Shown here in pieces: positions 33,758 through 43,131 of a stretch of DNA of 64,000 bases. The stretch lies in assembly GCA_025059235.1 (NCBI GenBank), contig JANXCV010000002.1, forward strand, positions 62,001-126,000, written 5' to 3'. The notes below the pieces were generated by a model. That model was not told the origin of the DNA and made no database searches. It worked only from the letters and a program-made list of their open reading frames with translations. The stretch is from Candidatus Calescibacterium sp. GTDB taxonomy: Bacteria > DRYD01. How positions within the stretch are numbered: position 1 is the stretch's first letter; the number at the start of each line of letters is the position of its first letter. Made by a program: the position numbers and the translations under genes.

Positions 33758-33982
33758 GAAGAAAATTGATCTTACGTACTTTCTTATAAGCTTAGGTTCT
33801 ATTATTTTTGTATCTCCGTAATATCCACAGAATTGACAGACGAAATGAGATAGTTTAGGGTAACCGCATTGGACACATATGGATTTAGAATAATTGGGGT
33901 ATTGTTGTAGATCAATTTTTTCGTTATTACTTCTTCTGTGTCTTACTCGTGAGCGAGAGAGTTTGAATTTAGGATTTGCCAT
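33734..33982 (-). CDS. rpmF: 50S ribosomal protein L32
   Basis: 82 residues, beginning ANPKFKLSRSRVRHRRSN, the standard L32 start, followed by a zinc-ribbon CVQCGYPKLSHFVCQFCGYY with four Cys. This is the zinc-containing form. The C-terminal tail (KLIRKYVRSIFFKK) is somewhat longer than usual. It starts 16 bases after the preceding unknown gene's stop and ends a minus-strand run with rpsG. The usual neighbours plsX/fabH are absent. Confidence 0.93.
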   Translation of the reverse strand: MANPKFKLSRSRVRHRRSNNEKIDLQQYPNYSKSICVQCGYPKLSHFVCQFCGYYGDTKIIEPKLIRKYVRSIFFKKNYEHT

Positions 33983-33998
33983 AGTTATCTACTCCTTC

Positions 33999-34436
33999 CT
34001 ACTCTTCTATTTCGTATGTGATATGCTTACTTCTGTTTAACAGTAATTCTTGCTCTTTTTGTTCGTAGTATTTCATATAGGTAGGGATTATTTCATCTTT
34101 AAGATGTCTTTTAAAATTGGTGGGTATTAGAGTGCTATCCCAGTCAAAATTTGCGGCTGCATAGATTAGTTCTTTTACGTTATCTGCATTTTGTCCTAGA
34201 CCATAGTTATATAGACAGAAAAAGAATATGTTATATTTTATTCCACTTGGTACAGAGGGATCTAGGATCATTTGTGCTGCTGTTTGTATTACTTCGTTGG
34301 GAGAAAATTCTTTCAATATTTTTTTTTGTGCCCATTCTGGGTAGTTGTTAAGTCCTCCTGCTGCGAATAATAGTAATTCTCTTAGACTCTTTTTTATATT
34401 TTCTGGGTATATGTCGTATATTAACATTTTTACCAC
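33999..34436 (-). CDS. Helical protein of unknown function between rpsG and rpmF
   Basis: 145 residues, predicted all-helical: [59 protein letters not shown]. The [11 protein letters not shown] segment faintly recalls the small archaeal UPF0147 proteins, but I would not assign it. The start overlaps the rpsG stop (about 7 bases), so it is translated with a ribosomal protein, which hints at a translation-linked role. Confidence 0.65.
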   Translation of the reverse strand: MVKMLIYDIYPENIKKSLRELLLFAAGGLNNYPEWAQKKILKEFSPNEVIQTAAQMILDPSVPSGIKYNIFFFCLYNYGLGQNADNVKELIYAAANFDWDSTLIPTNFKRHLKDEIIPTYMKYYEQKEQELLLNRSKHITYEIEE

Positions 34437-34897
34437 TTGAAGTGGGCAAAGGCTCTATTAGCTTCTGCCATTCTATGAACGTTTTCTTTTATTTTCATTG
34501 CTTTACCGCTTCCATTGTAAGCTTCTATTATTTCATCTACTAGTTTATCTACCATTCTTCTTCCTTTTTCTTCTCTTGCTACTTGTATTATCCATCTCAT
34601 TGCTAGGGTTTCTCCTCTTCTTTCGTCTACTTCTACGGGTACTTGATAGGTTGCTCCTCCTACTCTTCTTGGTCTTACTTCGTATAGTGGTTTTAGGTTA
34701 TCTATGGCTTTGTTGAAAACTTCTAGCCCATCTTTTTTAGTTCTTTCTTCTATTTTTTTTAGGGCGGTGTAAAATATTTTTTCAGCTATTGTTTTTTTAC
34801 CGTCCCACATGAGTTTATTGATGAATTTTGCAACTCTTACACTGTTGTATACTGGATCTGGTGGTATTTCCCTTATTTCTGCTCTCTTTTTTCTCAT
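34430..34897 (-). CDS. rpsG: 30S ribosomal protein S7
   Basis: Primary 16S rRNA 3'-domain binder and assembly starter. [38 protein letters not shown], the [16 protein letters not shown] signature and [19 protein letters not shown] identify it; 155 residues is standard. A GGAGG-type site (GTGGAGGTAAGC) precedes the ATG. In most bacteria rpsG lies in the str operon with rpsL, fusA and tuf; here none is adjacent, and an unknown gene and rpmF follow. Confidence 0.96.
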   Translation of the reverse strand: MRKKRAEIREIPPDPVYNSVRVAKFINKLMWDGKKTIAEKIFYTALKKIEERTKKDGLEVFNKAIDNLKPLYEVRPRRVGGATYQVPVEVDERRGETLAMRWIIQVAREEKGRRMVDKLVDEIIEAYNGSGKAMKIKENVHRMAEANRAFAHFKW

Positions 34898-34970
34898 TTA
34901 TGCTTACCTCCACTTAGTTTAGTGTTTATGTGTATTTATAAGATTCTCTAGGAAATGTACATATACCTTT

Positions 34971-35798
34971 TTATATCATTGATCTTAGTCTTCTTATTCT
35001 TTCTTTTATTGGGGGATGTGTTGAGAATAGTGCTAGAAAGTTTTCGGGATTAACTATGAACATATGACTAGTTGCCGGAGAGTACCTGTTTAGAGGAATC
35101 TGTTTGGAATAGTAATCTAATTTTTCCAGTGCATTTGCTAGATATATGGGATTGCCTACTATTTGTGCTCCTGTTTTATCTGCTAAATACTCTCTCGTTC
35201 TTGAGACAGCTAGTTGAATAAGTAGTGCTATTATTGGGGCTACGAAGATTAAGATTAGATCTGCCAGAATATTTCTTTCGTTATCTTTACTTGTTGTAAA
35301 TATGATGGTCCATCTTAGCATATCTATGAGTATTGTGATTGCCATAGCTATTCCAGCTGCTATTGTTGATATGAGGATATCTCTATTTTTGATATGTGCT
35401 AATTCATGAGCTGTTACTCCCATAAGCTCCTCGTAGTTTAGTAATTCTAGTATACCTCTGGTAAAGGCGACTGCTGAGTTTTTGGGATCTCTACCTGTTG
35501 CAAAAGCGTTGGGTTGGTCCTCATTTATTATGTATACTCTTGGCATTGGTATTCCAGCTTTTTGAGATAAAGATTTGACCATGTTGTATAGTTCTGGGTA
35601 ATCATTTTCTTTTACTTCTTGAGCTCTATACATAGTCAAGACTATTTTATCTGAGAAGAAATAGCTAATGAAGTTGACCCCTAGTCCTATAGCGAGTGCT
35701 ATAAGCATTCCTATTTCTCCACCTGCTATTTTGCCTACGTATGCTAGGAAAAATGTTAAGATCATAATAAGCAGTATAGTCTTAAAGTAATACCACAT
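34971..35798 (-). CDS. htpX: Membrane zinc protease HtpX
   Basis: Membrane-embedded M48 protease that degrades misfolded membrane proteins. Two N-terminal spans (TILLIMILTFFLAYVGKI, IGMLIALAIGLGVNFISYF), then MPRVYIINEDQPNAFATGRD, the catalytic GVTAHELAHIKNRDIL, two more spans and SRTREYLADKTGAQI with the third zinc ligand; FSTHPPIKERIRRL is the usual ending. Start: GTG at 35807 opens the frame, but GGGAGG is eight bases before ATG 35798, which is preferred. The gene is divergent from the SRP RNA. Confidence 0.94.
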   Translation of the reverse strand: MWYYFKTILLIMILTFFLAYVGKIAGGEIGMLIALAIGLGVNFISYFFSDKIVLTMYRAQEVKENDYPELYNMVKSLSQKAGIPMPRVYIINEDQPNAFATGRDPKNSAVAFTRGILELLNYEELMGVTAHELAHIKNRDILISTIAAGIAMAITILIDMLRWTIIFTTSKDNERNILADLILIFVAPIIALLIQLAVSRTREYLADKTGAQIVGNPIYLANALEKLDYYSKQIPLNRYSPATSHMFIVNPENFLALFSTHPPIKERIRRLRSMI

Positions 35799-35856
35799 GC
35801 CCCGCACCTCCCAATTATAATTTCTCTACGTTTTTTTGTATATCCTTTGGAAGGAG

Positions 35857-35885
35857 TTGTAGTTTCTTGGTAGAAAAAATATACT
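35857..35885 (+). promoter_or_regulatory. Putative SRP RNA promoter
   Basis: TTGTAG (35857-35862), 17 bases, TATACT (35880-35885) immediately before the SRP RNA. Spacing and -10 are good. Predicted initiation near 35892 would place the first G-run at the transcript start. Confidence 0.5.
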
Positions 35886-35982
35886 GGGGTTGGGGCTACT
35901 GAAGCATAGGCTATGAACCCCGCCAGGTCCGGAAGGAAGCAACGGTAAGTAGCTCATATGCTGTCAGTATAACCCTAACCCC
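35886..35982 (+). ncRNA. ffs: Signal recognition particle 4.5S-type RNA
   Basis: The conserved apical loop motif CCAGGTCCGGAAGGAAGCA (about 35923-35941) is diagnostic for the SRP domain IV hairpin that binds Ffh. Flanking arms pair: GGGGTTGGGGCTACTGA at the 5' side with TCAGTATAACCCTAACCCC at the 3' side, then AGCATA with TATGCT. This is the short bacterial form without an Alu domain. Exact ends are uncertain by several bases: the promoter suggests a 5' end near 35892. Confidence 0.95.
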
Positions 35983-36013
35983 TGATACCAACTCCAATCA
36001 CCTGTCTTCCTTA

Positions 36014-39000
36014 ATGGATGTAAAAAAACTAGAGGCAATCGTAAAAATAGAACCCCAAAACCCTAAACACTGGTTCAATTTAGGGGTTGCATATCTTTAT
36101 GAAAATAAAATAGCTGAGGCACATAAGGCCTTTCAAGAATCAATAAGAAATAATCCCTATTTTGCTCCTTCACAATTTTTTTCAGGAATGTTATTACTAT
36201 ATGGAAGAGACTTCAATAATGGTATAAAATATCTTGAAAAAGCTAATACAATTGATGAGAATATATATCAAAAACTAATATCCAATCATGTTGTAAAAGA
36301 GATACTTTTTGGTTTAATCAAGATGTCTACCAAAGTTGTTCAGGACCAATTAGAATTCCAACCTAATAACATAGAGAATCTATCTGTAATGGGTAAAATT
36401 CTATTATACACGGATAATTTTGAATCAGCGATAAACTACTTTAGAAAGATAATAGAGTTAAAGCCCGATAATTGGGAAGCATATATGTATCTTGGTATTT
36501 CCTATGAAGGAATCCAAAACTATGAACAAGCTATATTTTATCTGAAAAGGGCTATAGCTATTAATCAGTATCTAGCTGAAGCTTATTGGATAATGGGAAG
36601 AATTTATGTTAAGTTGGGAAATTATGGGCTTGCTATGAAAAATTATGAAAAAGCTGTAGAACTAGTTCCAAACAATACCAGGTATCTCAATTCTCTAGCA
36701 AAGCTATACTTTATACTCGATAAAAATATCCAAGCAATAAAAACTTTACAACTAGCTATAGACATCAATCCAAATTCGAAATGGTCATACTATTACTTGG
36801 GACAGTGTATGGAAAAAGAACTCGAATTTGATATTGCCATAGAACAGTACGAAAAAGCAATAAATATAGATCCTCTGTTTATCGAAGCGAAACTAGCACT
36901 TGCCAGACTATATCAGCTAAACAATAACCATAAACGGGCAATCGAAATACTGGAAGAATTATCGGTGGAATCCGAAGATGTTGAAATCCTAATGTTATTA
37001 GCTCAAGCATACTATTCTATAGAAAACTATTTTAAATCCAAAGAGATAACAGAAAAGCTATTGAATTTTAACAAAGAAGACAAAAACGCATTTTATCTAT
37101 ATGTACTATCTTTGCTGAATATACACAAAAAGAAGTTGGATACTATTGATGAACAAGAATTAATAGTACATCTTGAGAAGGTTTATAACTACAGTCCGAA
37201 GGATCCTGTAATATCCTCTGAACTTTTGAAGATTTATGTTGACAAAAGGGAATTTTTGAAAGCAAAAGAAATACTAAAAAAATCAAATTTGTATATAAGA
37301 GATGAAGAAGTTGCAAAAAGAATAGCTCTGATATACCTACAAGATGAAGATTACATAAATTTTCTTGATACTGTCAAAAAATATAATCTGTTTTCTGTTG
37401 ATTTCGTTCTAGATTCAATTTATCTTCTGAGGGAGAAAGGAAGCCCTCTTTTACCATTAATAGTCAATGAAATTGCTAATATTGATAAAATACCAACCCA
37501 AGAAATGACAAAAATATTTCTACTTTACTTGGAGTATATCTACTTTACAAATACTCTGCAAGCTTTAGAATTTTATAAACAAAAATTTTCCGAAGAAACA
37601 AAACAAGAATACAAACTATATTTATTTGAATTGCTGATCTACTTCACTCTCTACTCTGAATACAAGGATAAAAAGTACCTAGATATGTTTATTGAACTTG
37701 CCGATAGGTTAAACCTAAACTATCAAAATATACATTCACTAGATGTATTTTCAGATAAGATAAATAATACAGTAAAGCTAGTTATACTCTTCTACTTTGT
37801 AATACTAAAATTTCAATATGATTTAGTATCCGAAGTACATGAGTTATTGTTTTCATTTCAGGATTTTGAAAGAAATGTGTTGGATGCTACTTTGCAAGAA
37901 TTTATACCAATACTGATAGAAAATGGATATTATACACAATCGATTCAAATAATAGATAAATTCAATTTTTCAGATTTTTCGGTTTACAAGAAGCTCAAAA
38001 TAGATGCTTTGTCATTGTTAAATAAGAATCAAGATGTATTGAAGGAAGTTGATGAATATTTTGAAAGGTTTTCATATGACTCATACGTTGATTTGATTAG
38101 GATAATGTCTCTTTTTGAGATCTATGGAGAATTATCGGAAGATTTACTAAATTCTCTTAAAAACATAGTCAATGAATCTAATCCATTAGCCTTAGCTATA
38201 TATGCTAATCACTTATCTAAGATCGATGTGGAAGAAGCTAAGAGATATGCTAATAGAGCTTTGGAATTCCTATATACTGGTAGACACCCCTTTAAATACT
38301 CCTATCAACTAAATATCGTACTAAAACTTATCGCTAAATTCTTTGAATCCATTTATCAATTATCTTATATAATAAGAGGATTAAAACAATTGGTTTCCAA
38401 ATACCCTAATAACTACATGTTTAATTATTTATTGGCTAGGTATCTATATATCACTGAAGATTATATCGATGCTGAACTGTTTACGAAGAAAGCCATAAAA
38501 CTGGCAAAAAATACTTCTCAGCTCCTAGAAGCTCAAAACTTATTAAGTAAAATAAGAGAAGACAAAGAAAAATATCAGATTATGATCAATGAACTTGAAA
38601 AAATGGAACCAAAAATTTCAGAACAAATAGCTCACATAAATACATTATACAAAAAAGATAAAATAGAAGAAATCAACAAAATCCTTCAAGAAATAAAAGA
38701 TAGTTATACTTTACGTGATATCATTCTTAAGTTTTATATTTCCGACAAATTGGAATTAAGAGAACAGTTGGTATATTACCTATATCTGCTGAGAAGCATT
38801 GCTTTTCATGAATCCCACGAGAACCTAATAGAATTACTGGAAAATAAGCTAACATTCTATTCCAATATGGAAGAAGTAGAGGAAATAAAGCAAAGAGCAG
38901 AAATGGACTACTTTAGAATATTCAAACCTATTACAAAGGAAAGAATAGACCAAATAATGCAAACAAATAATATCAAAGAAGAGGAGGTTATAGAAAAAGA

Positions 39001-40117
39001 AGGACTGATAGAAAACGAAGAGCTTATAAAAAGAGATAATCATCACTGCTCAGTCCAGAATTCACAAAACCAAACTCCAACAGAAATTGCTTACCAAGAA
39101 ACTGGCCAAGAGAAACAAAATGTATTTGAAAAACAGAGTGTCGTAGAAAAACCACGGGAAAATAAATTATCCCTATCAGATCTAAAAGAATACAATAATT
39201 TTAAAGACGTAGCTATTGTAAATTCTTCCGATCTAATTCTTGCATACCTGTTAAACATATTCTTTATTGTTTTCCAAAAAGACAAAAGTGAGGAAGTTAA
39301 GCAAATAAATCAACTTATTGACCAAGCAAACATAGATCTTGACGAACGTGAGGAAAGAATAGTAAGTATCCTAAAGGATATTTATCAAAAACTAACCTCA
39401 AACGATATTCAATCCTTGGTTTTAAATGTAAAGAATTTCATCCAAACATATCTAAAAGATAAATATTATAGTTTCTACATATCGCTGATTTTATGTATTG
39501 TTAATTACAAGTTGAATAAGGTTGATGAATTTAAGAAGTACTTAAAATACTGTAAAGATAACGTGATTAAGTACTCATTTCTTTCCAATTTTGTTAATAT
39601 GCTCTTAATGGTAGATGAAGTTATGAAGGTTTCAGTTTCTAGTATAGAAGATTTTGAAAACTTTCACCCAAAAAACGAAATCATAGTCATAAATAATTCT
39701 CAAGAATATATCCTTTCATACTTCATAAAAATCCTATGTATTACCTTTGATTATTCGAATTATCTGAGATCTAATCTGGATAGTATCATAAACAGTATCA
39801 AGATTGATTTGAACGATGACGAAAAATTCTTGGTAGATTTTCTTAAAAATTTCAGTAATGATCTAGAAATGAAGAATATAAAAGATACTTTGATTAAAGC
39901 AAAAGATTTTTTGAATAAGGTATCAAAGAACGCATTCTTTTCTTTCTACTCCACTTTAATTATGGTATTTATTAGCTATAGGTTAAATAGACAAAGCGAT
40001 GCTCTGAAGTATACAAAATTGCTCACGAGATTTGAAGAAAAGTATCCTATTTTTAAAAATCTCATCAAGTTTCTAGGAAAGGTAGGTGATAAAATTGAAA
40101 ATACTAATAACCAGTAA
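36014..40117 (+). CDS. Giant TPR protein with duplicated C-terminal module
   Basis: 1367 residues, no signal peptide or membrane span, so probably cytoplasmic scaffolding. The first 350 residues are clear TPR units (HWFNLGVAYLYENKIAEAHK, WEAYMYLGISYEGIQNYEQA, AEAYWIMGRIYVKLGNYGLA, WSYYYLGQCMEKELEFDIAI). The middle is more diverged helical solenoid. About residues 960-1060 are a charged, low-complexity linker. The end holds two related 140-residue modules (about 1066-1205 and 1222-1362): compare YYSFYISLILCIVNYKLNKV with FFSFYSTLIMVFISYRLNRQ. It overlaps the dehydrogenase gene by 32 bases. Partner unknown. Confidence 0.85.
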   Translation: MDVKKLEAIVKIEPQNPKHWFNLGVAYLYENKIAEAHKAFQESIRNNPYFAPSQFFSGMLLLYGRDFNNGIKYLEKANTIDENIYQKLISNHVVKEILFGLIKMSTKVVQDQLEFQPNNIENLSVMGKILLYTDNFESAINYFRKIIELKPDNWEAYMYLGISYEGIQNYEQAIFYLKRAIAINQYLAEAYWIMGRIYVKLGNYGLAMKNYEKAVELVPNNTRYLNSLAKLYFILDKNIQAIKTLQLAIDINPNSKWSYYYLGQCMEKELEFDIAIEQYEKAINIDPLFIEAKLALARLYQLNNNHKRAIEILEELSVESEDVEILMLLAQAYYSIENYFKSKEITEKLLNFNKEDKNAFYLYVLSLLNIHKKKLDTIDEQELIVHLEKVYNYSPKDPVISSELLKIYVDKREFLKAKEILKKSNLYIRDEEVAKRIALIYLQDEDYINFLDTVKKYNLFSVDFVLDSIYLLREKGSPLLPLIVNEIANIDKIPTQEMTKIFLLYLEYIYFTNTLQALEFYKQKFSEETKQEYKLYLFELLIYFTLYSEYKDKKYLDMFIELADRLNLNYQNIHSLDVFSDKINNTVKLVILFYFVILKFQYDLVSEVHELLFSFQDFERNVLDATLQEFIPILIENGYYTQSIQIIDKFNFSDFSVYKKLKIDALSLLNKNQDVLKEVDEYFERFSYDSYVDLIRIMSLFEIYGELSEDLLNSLKNIVNESNPLALAIYANHLSKIDVEEAKRYANRALEFLYTGRHPFKYSYQLNIVLKLIAKFFESIYQLSYIIRGLKQLVSKYPNNYMFNYLLARYLYITEDYIDAELFTKKAIKLAKNTSQLLEAQNLLSKIREDKEKYQIMINELEKMEPKISEQIAHINTLYKKDKIEEINKILQEIKDSYTLRDIILKFYISDKLELREQLVYYLYLLRSIAFHESHENLIELLENKLTFYSNMEEVEEIKQRAEMDYFRIFKPITKERIDQIMQTNNIKEEEVIEKEGLIENEELIKRDNHHCSVQNSQNQTPTEIAYQETGQEKQNVFEKQSVVEKPRENKLSLSDLKEYNNFKDVAIVNSSDLILAYLLNIFFIVFQKDKSEEVKQINQLIDQANIDLDEREERIVSILKDIYQKLTSNDIQSLVLNVKNFIQTYLKDKYYSFYISLILCIVNYKLNKVDEFKKYLKYCKDNVIKYSFLSNFVNMLLMVDEVMKVSVSSIEDFENFHPKNEIIVINNSQEYILSYFIKILCITFDYSNYLRSNLDSIINSIKIDLNDDEKFLVDFLKNFSNDLEMKNIKDTLIKAKDFLNKVSKNAFFSFYSTLIMVFISYRLNRQSDALKYTKLLTRFEEKYPIFKNLIKFLGKVGDKIENTNNQ

Positions 40118-41063
40118 ATTGCCTGGTAACTGGCACGAGAAAGTAAATATACCAGGGTACTGTGTGATCGTAAAAGACGAGAATGAAGATACAAGAGAGT
40201 TCATTGTTAGAAACTCTGACCAAACCGTAGGAATACTCTGTCTCCTTACCGATAGAATGGACAAAGAAATCATGGATAAGCTACCATCTCTGAAAATAAT
40301 TAGTAACTATGCCGTTGGATTCGATAATATAGATGTAGAGTACGCTACTAAAAAGGGGATATGTGTTACAAACACTCCAGGAGTACTAACTGAGACATCT
40401 GCTGATTTAGCTTGGGCTTTAATACTAGCAGCCCGCAGGCTAATCATACCGGCTGACAAATTTACGAGAGAAGGGAAATTTACTGGATGGAAACCAGACT
40501 TGTTCCTAGGTTATGATGTATATGGAAAAACGCTCGGAATCATTGGATTTGGTAGAATAGGACAAGCTGTAGCAAGAAGAGCAAAAGGATTCAACATGAA
40601 GATACTATATTACAGTCGAGGAAGAGATTTTCAAGCCGAAAAGGATCTAAACGCAGAATACAGAGATTTAGATGATCTTCTAAAAGAATCCGACATAATA
40701 TCTATACATACTCCTTTGAACAATGAAAGTTATCACTTGATAACTTACGAAAAATTGAAATTAATGAAATCTACTGCCACGATAGTAAATACTGCGAGAG
40801 GAAAAGTCATAAAAGAGGATGATTTAGTAAGAGCACTTAAAGAAGGGTTGATATTCTCTGCAGGACTCGATGTATATGAATTTGAACCACAAATTCATCC
40901 GGAATTACTTAAAATGGATAATGTAGTTTTATTACCACACATAGGTAGTGCTAGTTTTGAAACGAGAACTAGAATGGCTGAAATGGCTGTCACTAATTTA
41001 GTAAACTTTCTAAACAACAGGCCACCTCTAAGCGTTGTAAATCCAGAAGTTTTAAATATCTAA
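40086..41063 (+). CDS. D-2-hydroxyacid dehydrogenase (glyoxylate/hydroxypyruvate reductase type)
   Basis: NAD(P)H-dependent reductase of 2-keto acids such as glyoxylate or hydroxypyruvate. Substrate domain: SNYAVGFDNIDVEYATKKGI and VTNTPGVLTETSADLAWALI. Cofactor domain: GKTLGIIGFGRIGQAVARRA with the GxGxxG loop and YYSRGRDF. Catalytic Arg in NTARGKVI, Glu in YEFEPQIH, His in LLPHIGSAS. 325 residues fits GyaR/GhrB. The GTG at 40086 is used here; TTG at 40095 (LKILITSKLP) with AGGTG just upstream is an equally good start. Arg after YYS favours NADPH. It lies between the TPR protein and the NuoF-like gene. Confidence 0.88.
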   Translation: MIKLKILITSKLPGNWHEKVNIPGYCVIVKDENEDTREFIVRNSDQTVGILCLLTDRMDKEIMDKLPSLKIISNYAVGFDNIDVEYATKKGICVTNTPGVLTETSADLAWALILAARRLIIPADKFTREGKFTGWKPDLFLGYDVYGKTLGIIGFGRIGQAVARRAKGFNMKILYYSRGRDFQAEKDLNAEYRDLDDLLKESDIISIHTPLNNESYHLITYEKLKLMKSTATIVNTARGKVIKEDDLVRALKEGLIFSAGLDVYEFEPQIHPELLKMDNVVLLPHIGSASFETRTRMAEMAVTNLVNFLNNRPPLSVVNPEVLNI

Positions 41064-41077
41064 AGAAAGGAACGGGA

Positions 41078-42523
41078 TTGGGTATTATGAAGATAAAGAT
41101 TTGCTCTGCAGGAAACTGCTACTATAAAAAACCTGAAATCGAAGGTATTGAGTTTGAAAGATGTGGTTGCCTTGGGTACTGTGGATTTGGCCCCATCGGA
41201 ATCATAGATTCCAAAATCATACCCATTAATACTAGCTTGCTCAAACAACTCAAAGAAAATCCCAATGTAATACAAAACGTGGAATCACTAAATTTTGACA
41301 AAGATAACAAAATATTGATGAGAAATAACGATACTATTGATCCCGAGAATATAGATACGTATGTAAGTGTTGGGGGATTCAAAGGTTTACTGAAGGCATT
41401 AGAAATGGATCCGGACAGTATAATAGAAGAGATAGAGCGTAGTGGTTTGAGAGGCAGAGGAGGAGCTGGCTTCCCTACCCACAAAAAAATGCAAATGGTT
41501 AAAACAGAGGATCAAACTCCAAAGTATGTGGTTGCTAATCTTGAGGAGGGGGAAGTGGCCTCGTTTAACAATACCATTCTGGCCGAATCAAATCCCTTCT
41601 CAATAATCGAGGGTATGATAATAGCTGCCTATGCTGTAGGAGCTTCTAAAGGATTTATCTTTGTTAATCATAAAGCTAAAATTGCCTTGAAAAGACTACA
41701 AAAAGCAATAGATCAAGCTAAACAGAAGAGATATCTTGGACAAATAAAAGAGGGGTTTAGTTTTGACATTGAAATTAGAAGATCTCCAAGTGCTTACATA
41801 GCAGGTGAAGAAACAGCAATGTTGGAAGTAATCGAAGGTAAGAAAGCTTTTCCAAGAAATAAACCTCCTTTCCCCGTATCAAAAGGATTATTTAAAAAGC
41901 CAACTCTTATAAACAACGTGGAGACCTTAGCAGCTATACCGTATATCATATTGTATGGTAGTGATTTCTATAGATCCTTTGGTACAGAAGGATCTTATGG
42001 AACAAAAATGATATCGTTAACGGGTAATGTTAACAATCCTTGCGTTAATGAGATTCCATTCAATACCAAAATCAAGGATATCATAGAGAAAATTGGAAGG
42101 GGATACAGAAGTAAGAATAAGGGATTCTTGATAGGGGGACCTTCTGGCGGTATTCTTGCTCAAGAAGTAGAAGAATTAGAGTATAATTATGATACGATAT
42201 CCAAAACTGGAGGAATGGTTGGATCAGGTGGAATATACGCTATTGAGGAATCAATCAGTATTCCTGAATTATGTTGGTATTTGATGAAATTTTTTGCCGA
42301 TGAGAGTTGTGGACAGTGTATACCTTGTAGGGTGGGGACAAAAAAACTGACTGAAATACTGGATAATTTCCTTAAGGGCAGAGAACTACCCTATAACTTA
42401 GACGAAATCAGTGATTTCATTATGAACGTTAGTCTATGTGGTTTAGGACAAGCAGCTCCTATACCACTATTAACGGCAATTAAATATTTCCCAGAAGAAT
42501 TCAAGCAAAAAATATCTGTATAA
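41078..42523 (+). CDS. Stand-alone NuoF/HndC-like flavin iron-sulfur protein
   Basis: 481 residues resembling the diaphorase subunit of complex I or [FeFe]-hydrogenase. N-terminus: a minimal thioredoxin-like [2Fe-2S] domain, CSAGNC and CLGYC followed by GFGP. Then the FMN loop RGRGGAGFPTHKKM, NAD region YIAGEETAMLEVIEG with RNKPPFPV, SLBB-like part, and the N3-type [4Fe-4S] motif SCGQCIPCR plus LCGLGQ. The FMN/NADH segment that is usually NADEGEPGTFKDR reads NLEEGEVASFNNT, so cofactor or substrate use may be altered. No NuoE, NuoG, hydrogenase or formate dehydrogenase gene lies nearby. Start TTG 41078 has AAAGGA upstream; ATG 41087 is possible. Its stop overlaps recR (TAATG). Confidence 0.85.
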   Translation: MGIMKIKICSAGNCYYKKPEIEGIEFERCGCLGYCGFGPIGIIDSKIIPINTSLLKQLKENPNVIQNVESLNFDKDNKILMRNNDTIDPENIDTYVSVGGFKGLLKALEMDPDSIIEEIERSGLRGRGGAGFPTHKKMQMVKTEDQTPKYVVANLEEGEVASFNNTILAESNPFSIIEGMIIAAYAVGASKGFIFVNHKAKIALKRLQKAIDQAKQKRYLGQIKEGFSFDIEIRRSPSAYIAGEETAMLEVIEGKKAFPRNKPPFPVSKGLFKKPTLINNVETLAAIPYIILYGSDFYRSFGTEGSYGTKMISLTGNVNNPCVNEIPFNTKIKDIIEKIGRGYRSKNKGFLIGGPSGGILAQEVEELEYNYDTISKTGGMVGSGGIYAIEESISIPELCWYLMKFFADESCGQCIPCRVGTKKLTEILDNFLKGRELPYNLDEISDFIMNVSLCGLGQAAPIPLLTAIKYFPEEFKQKISV

Positions 42524-43131
42524 TGCTATATAAGTATCCTGAGATTTCTAAGGTGATAGAGGTATTTCAGAAATTGCCGTTGGTAGGGCCGAAAACATCA
42601 GAAAAAATAGCATTTTTCTTAGTACAGGCTGACCAAACCCTGATAAACGAAATCATAGGCTCCATAAGAGAATTAAGAAGTAACATAAAGAAGTGTAGTA
42701 ATTGTTTTGGGATAACTTCTGTGGAAAGAGATCCTTGTTCAATATGTATAGATAACAATAGAGAACCCATTCTCTGTATAGTTGAAGATTTTAAAGATCA
42801 AATTTTAATTGAATCTGCTCAGAATTTCAACGGTAAATATCATATCCTTGAAGGTCTAATAAACCCTATTGAAGGTAAAACTCCTGAAAAACTAAGGATA
42901 AAGGAATTAATAGATAGAGTGCATCAGGAAAATGTAAAAGAAATACTGTTTGCTATTCCCTCATCCATAGAAGGTGATATAACTGTCGAGTATATTGTAA
43001 GTAAGTTAAAGCAAAGAAAGAGTTTAGTTTTTTCAAGACTAGCTGTTGGGGTTCCCGCAGGTAGCCACTTGGAGGATATAGATAAAATTACTCTCATTAA
43101 CGCTTTGAAAAATAGGAAGAGAATAGATTGA
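42523..43131 (+). CDS. recR: Recombination mediator RecR
   Basis: Part of the RecFOR/RecOR pathway that loads RecA on gapped DNA. 202 residues with the helix-hairpin-helix LPLVGPKTSEKIAFFL (usual GIGPKSAQRLA), the zinc finger CSNCFGITSVERDPCSIC, the Toprim domain (LCIVEDFKDQILIE, YHILEGLINPIEG) and the C-terminal LAVGVPAGSHLEDIDKITL (usual LA.GLP.G..LEY.D). It starts on the NuoF-like stop and overlaps trmI by four bases, an uncommon neighbourhood; dnaX is not adjacent. Confidence 0.94.
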   Translation: MLYKYPEISKVIEVFQKLPLVGPKTSEKIAFFLVQADQTLINEIIGSIRELRSNIKKCSNCFGITSVERDPCSICIDNNREPILCIVEDFKDQILIESAQNFNGKYHILEGLINPIEGKTPEKLRIKELIDRVHQENVKEILFAIPSSIEGDITVEYIVSKLKQRKSLVFSRLAVGVPAGSHLEDIDKITLINALKNRKRID

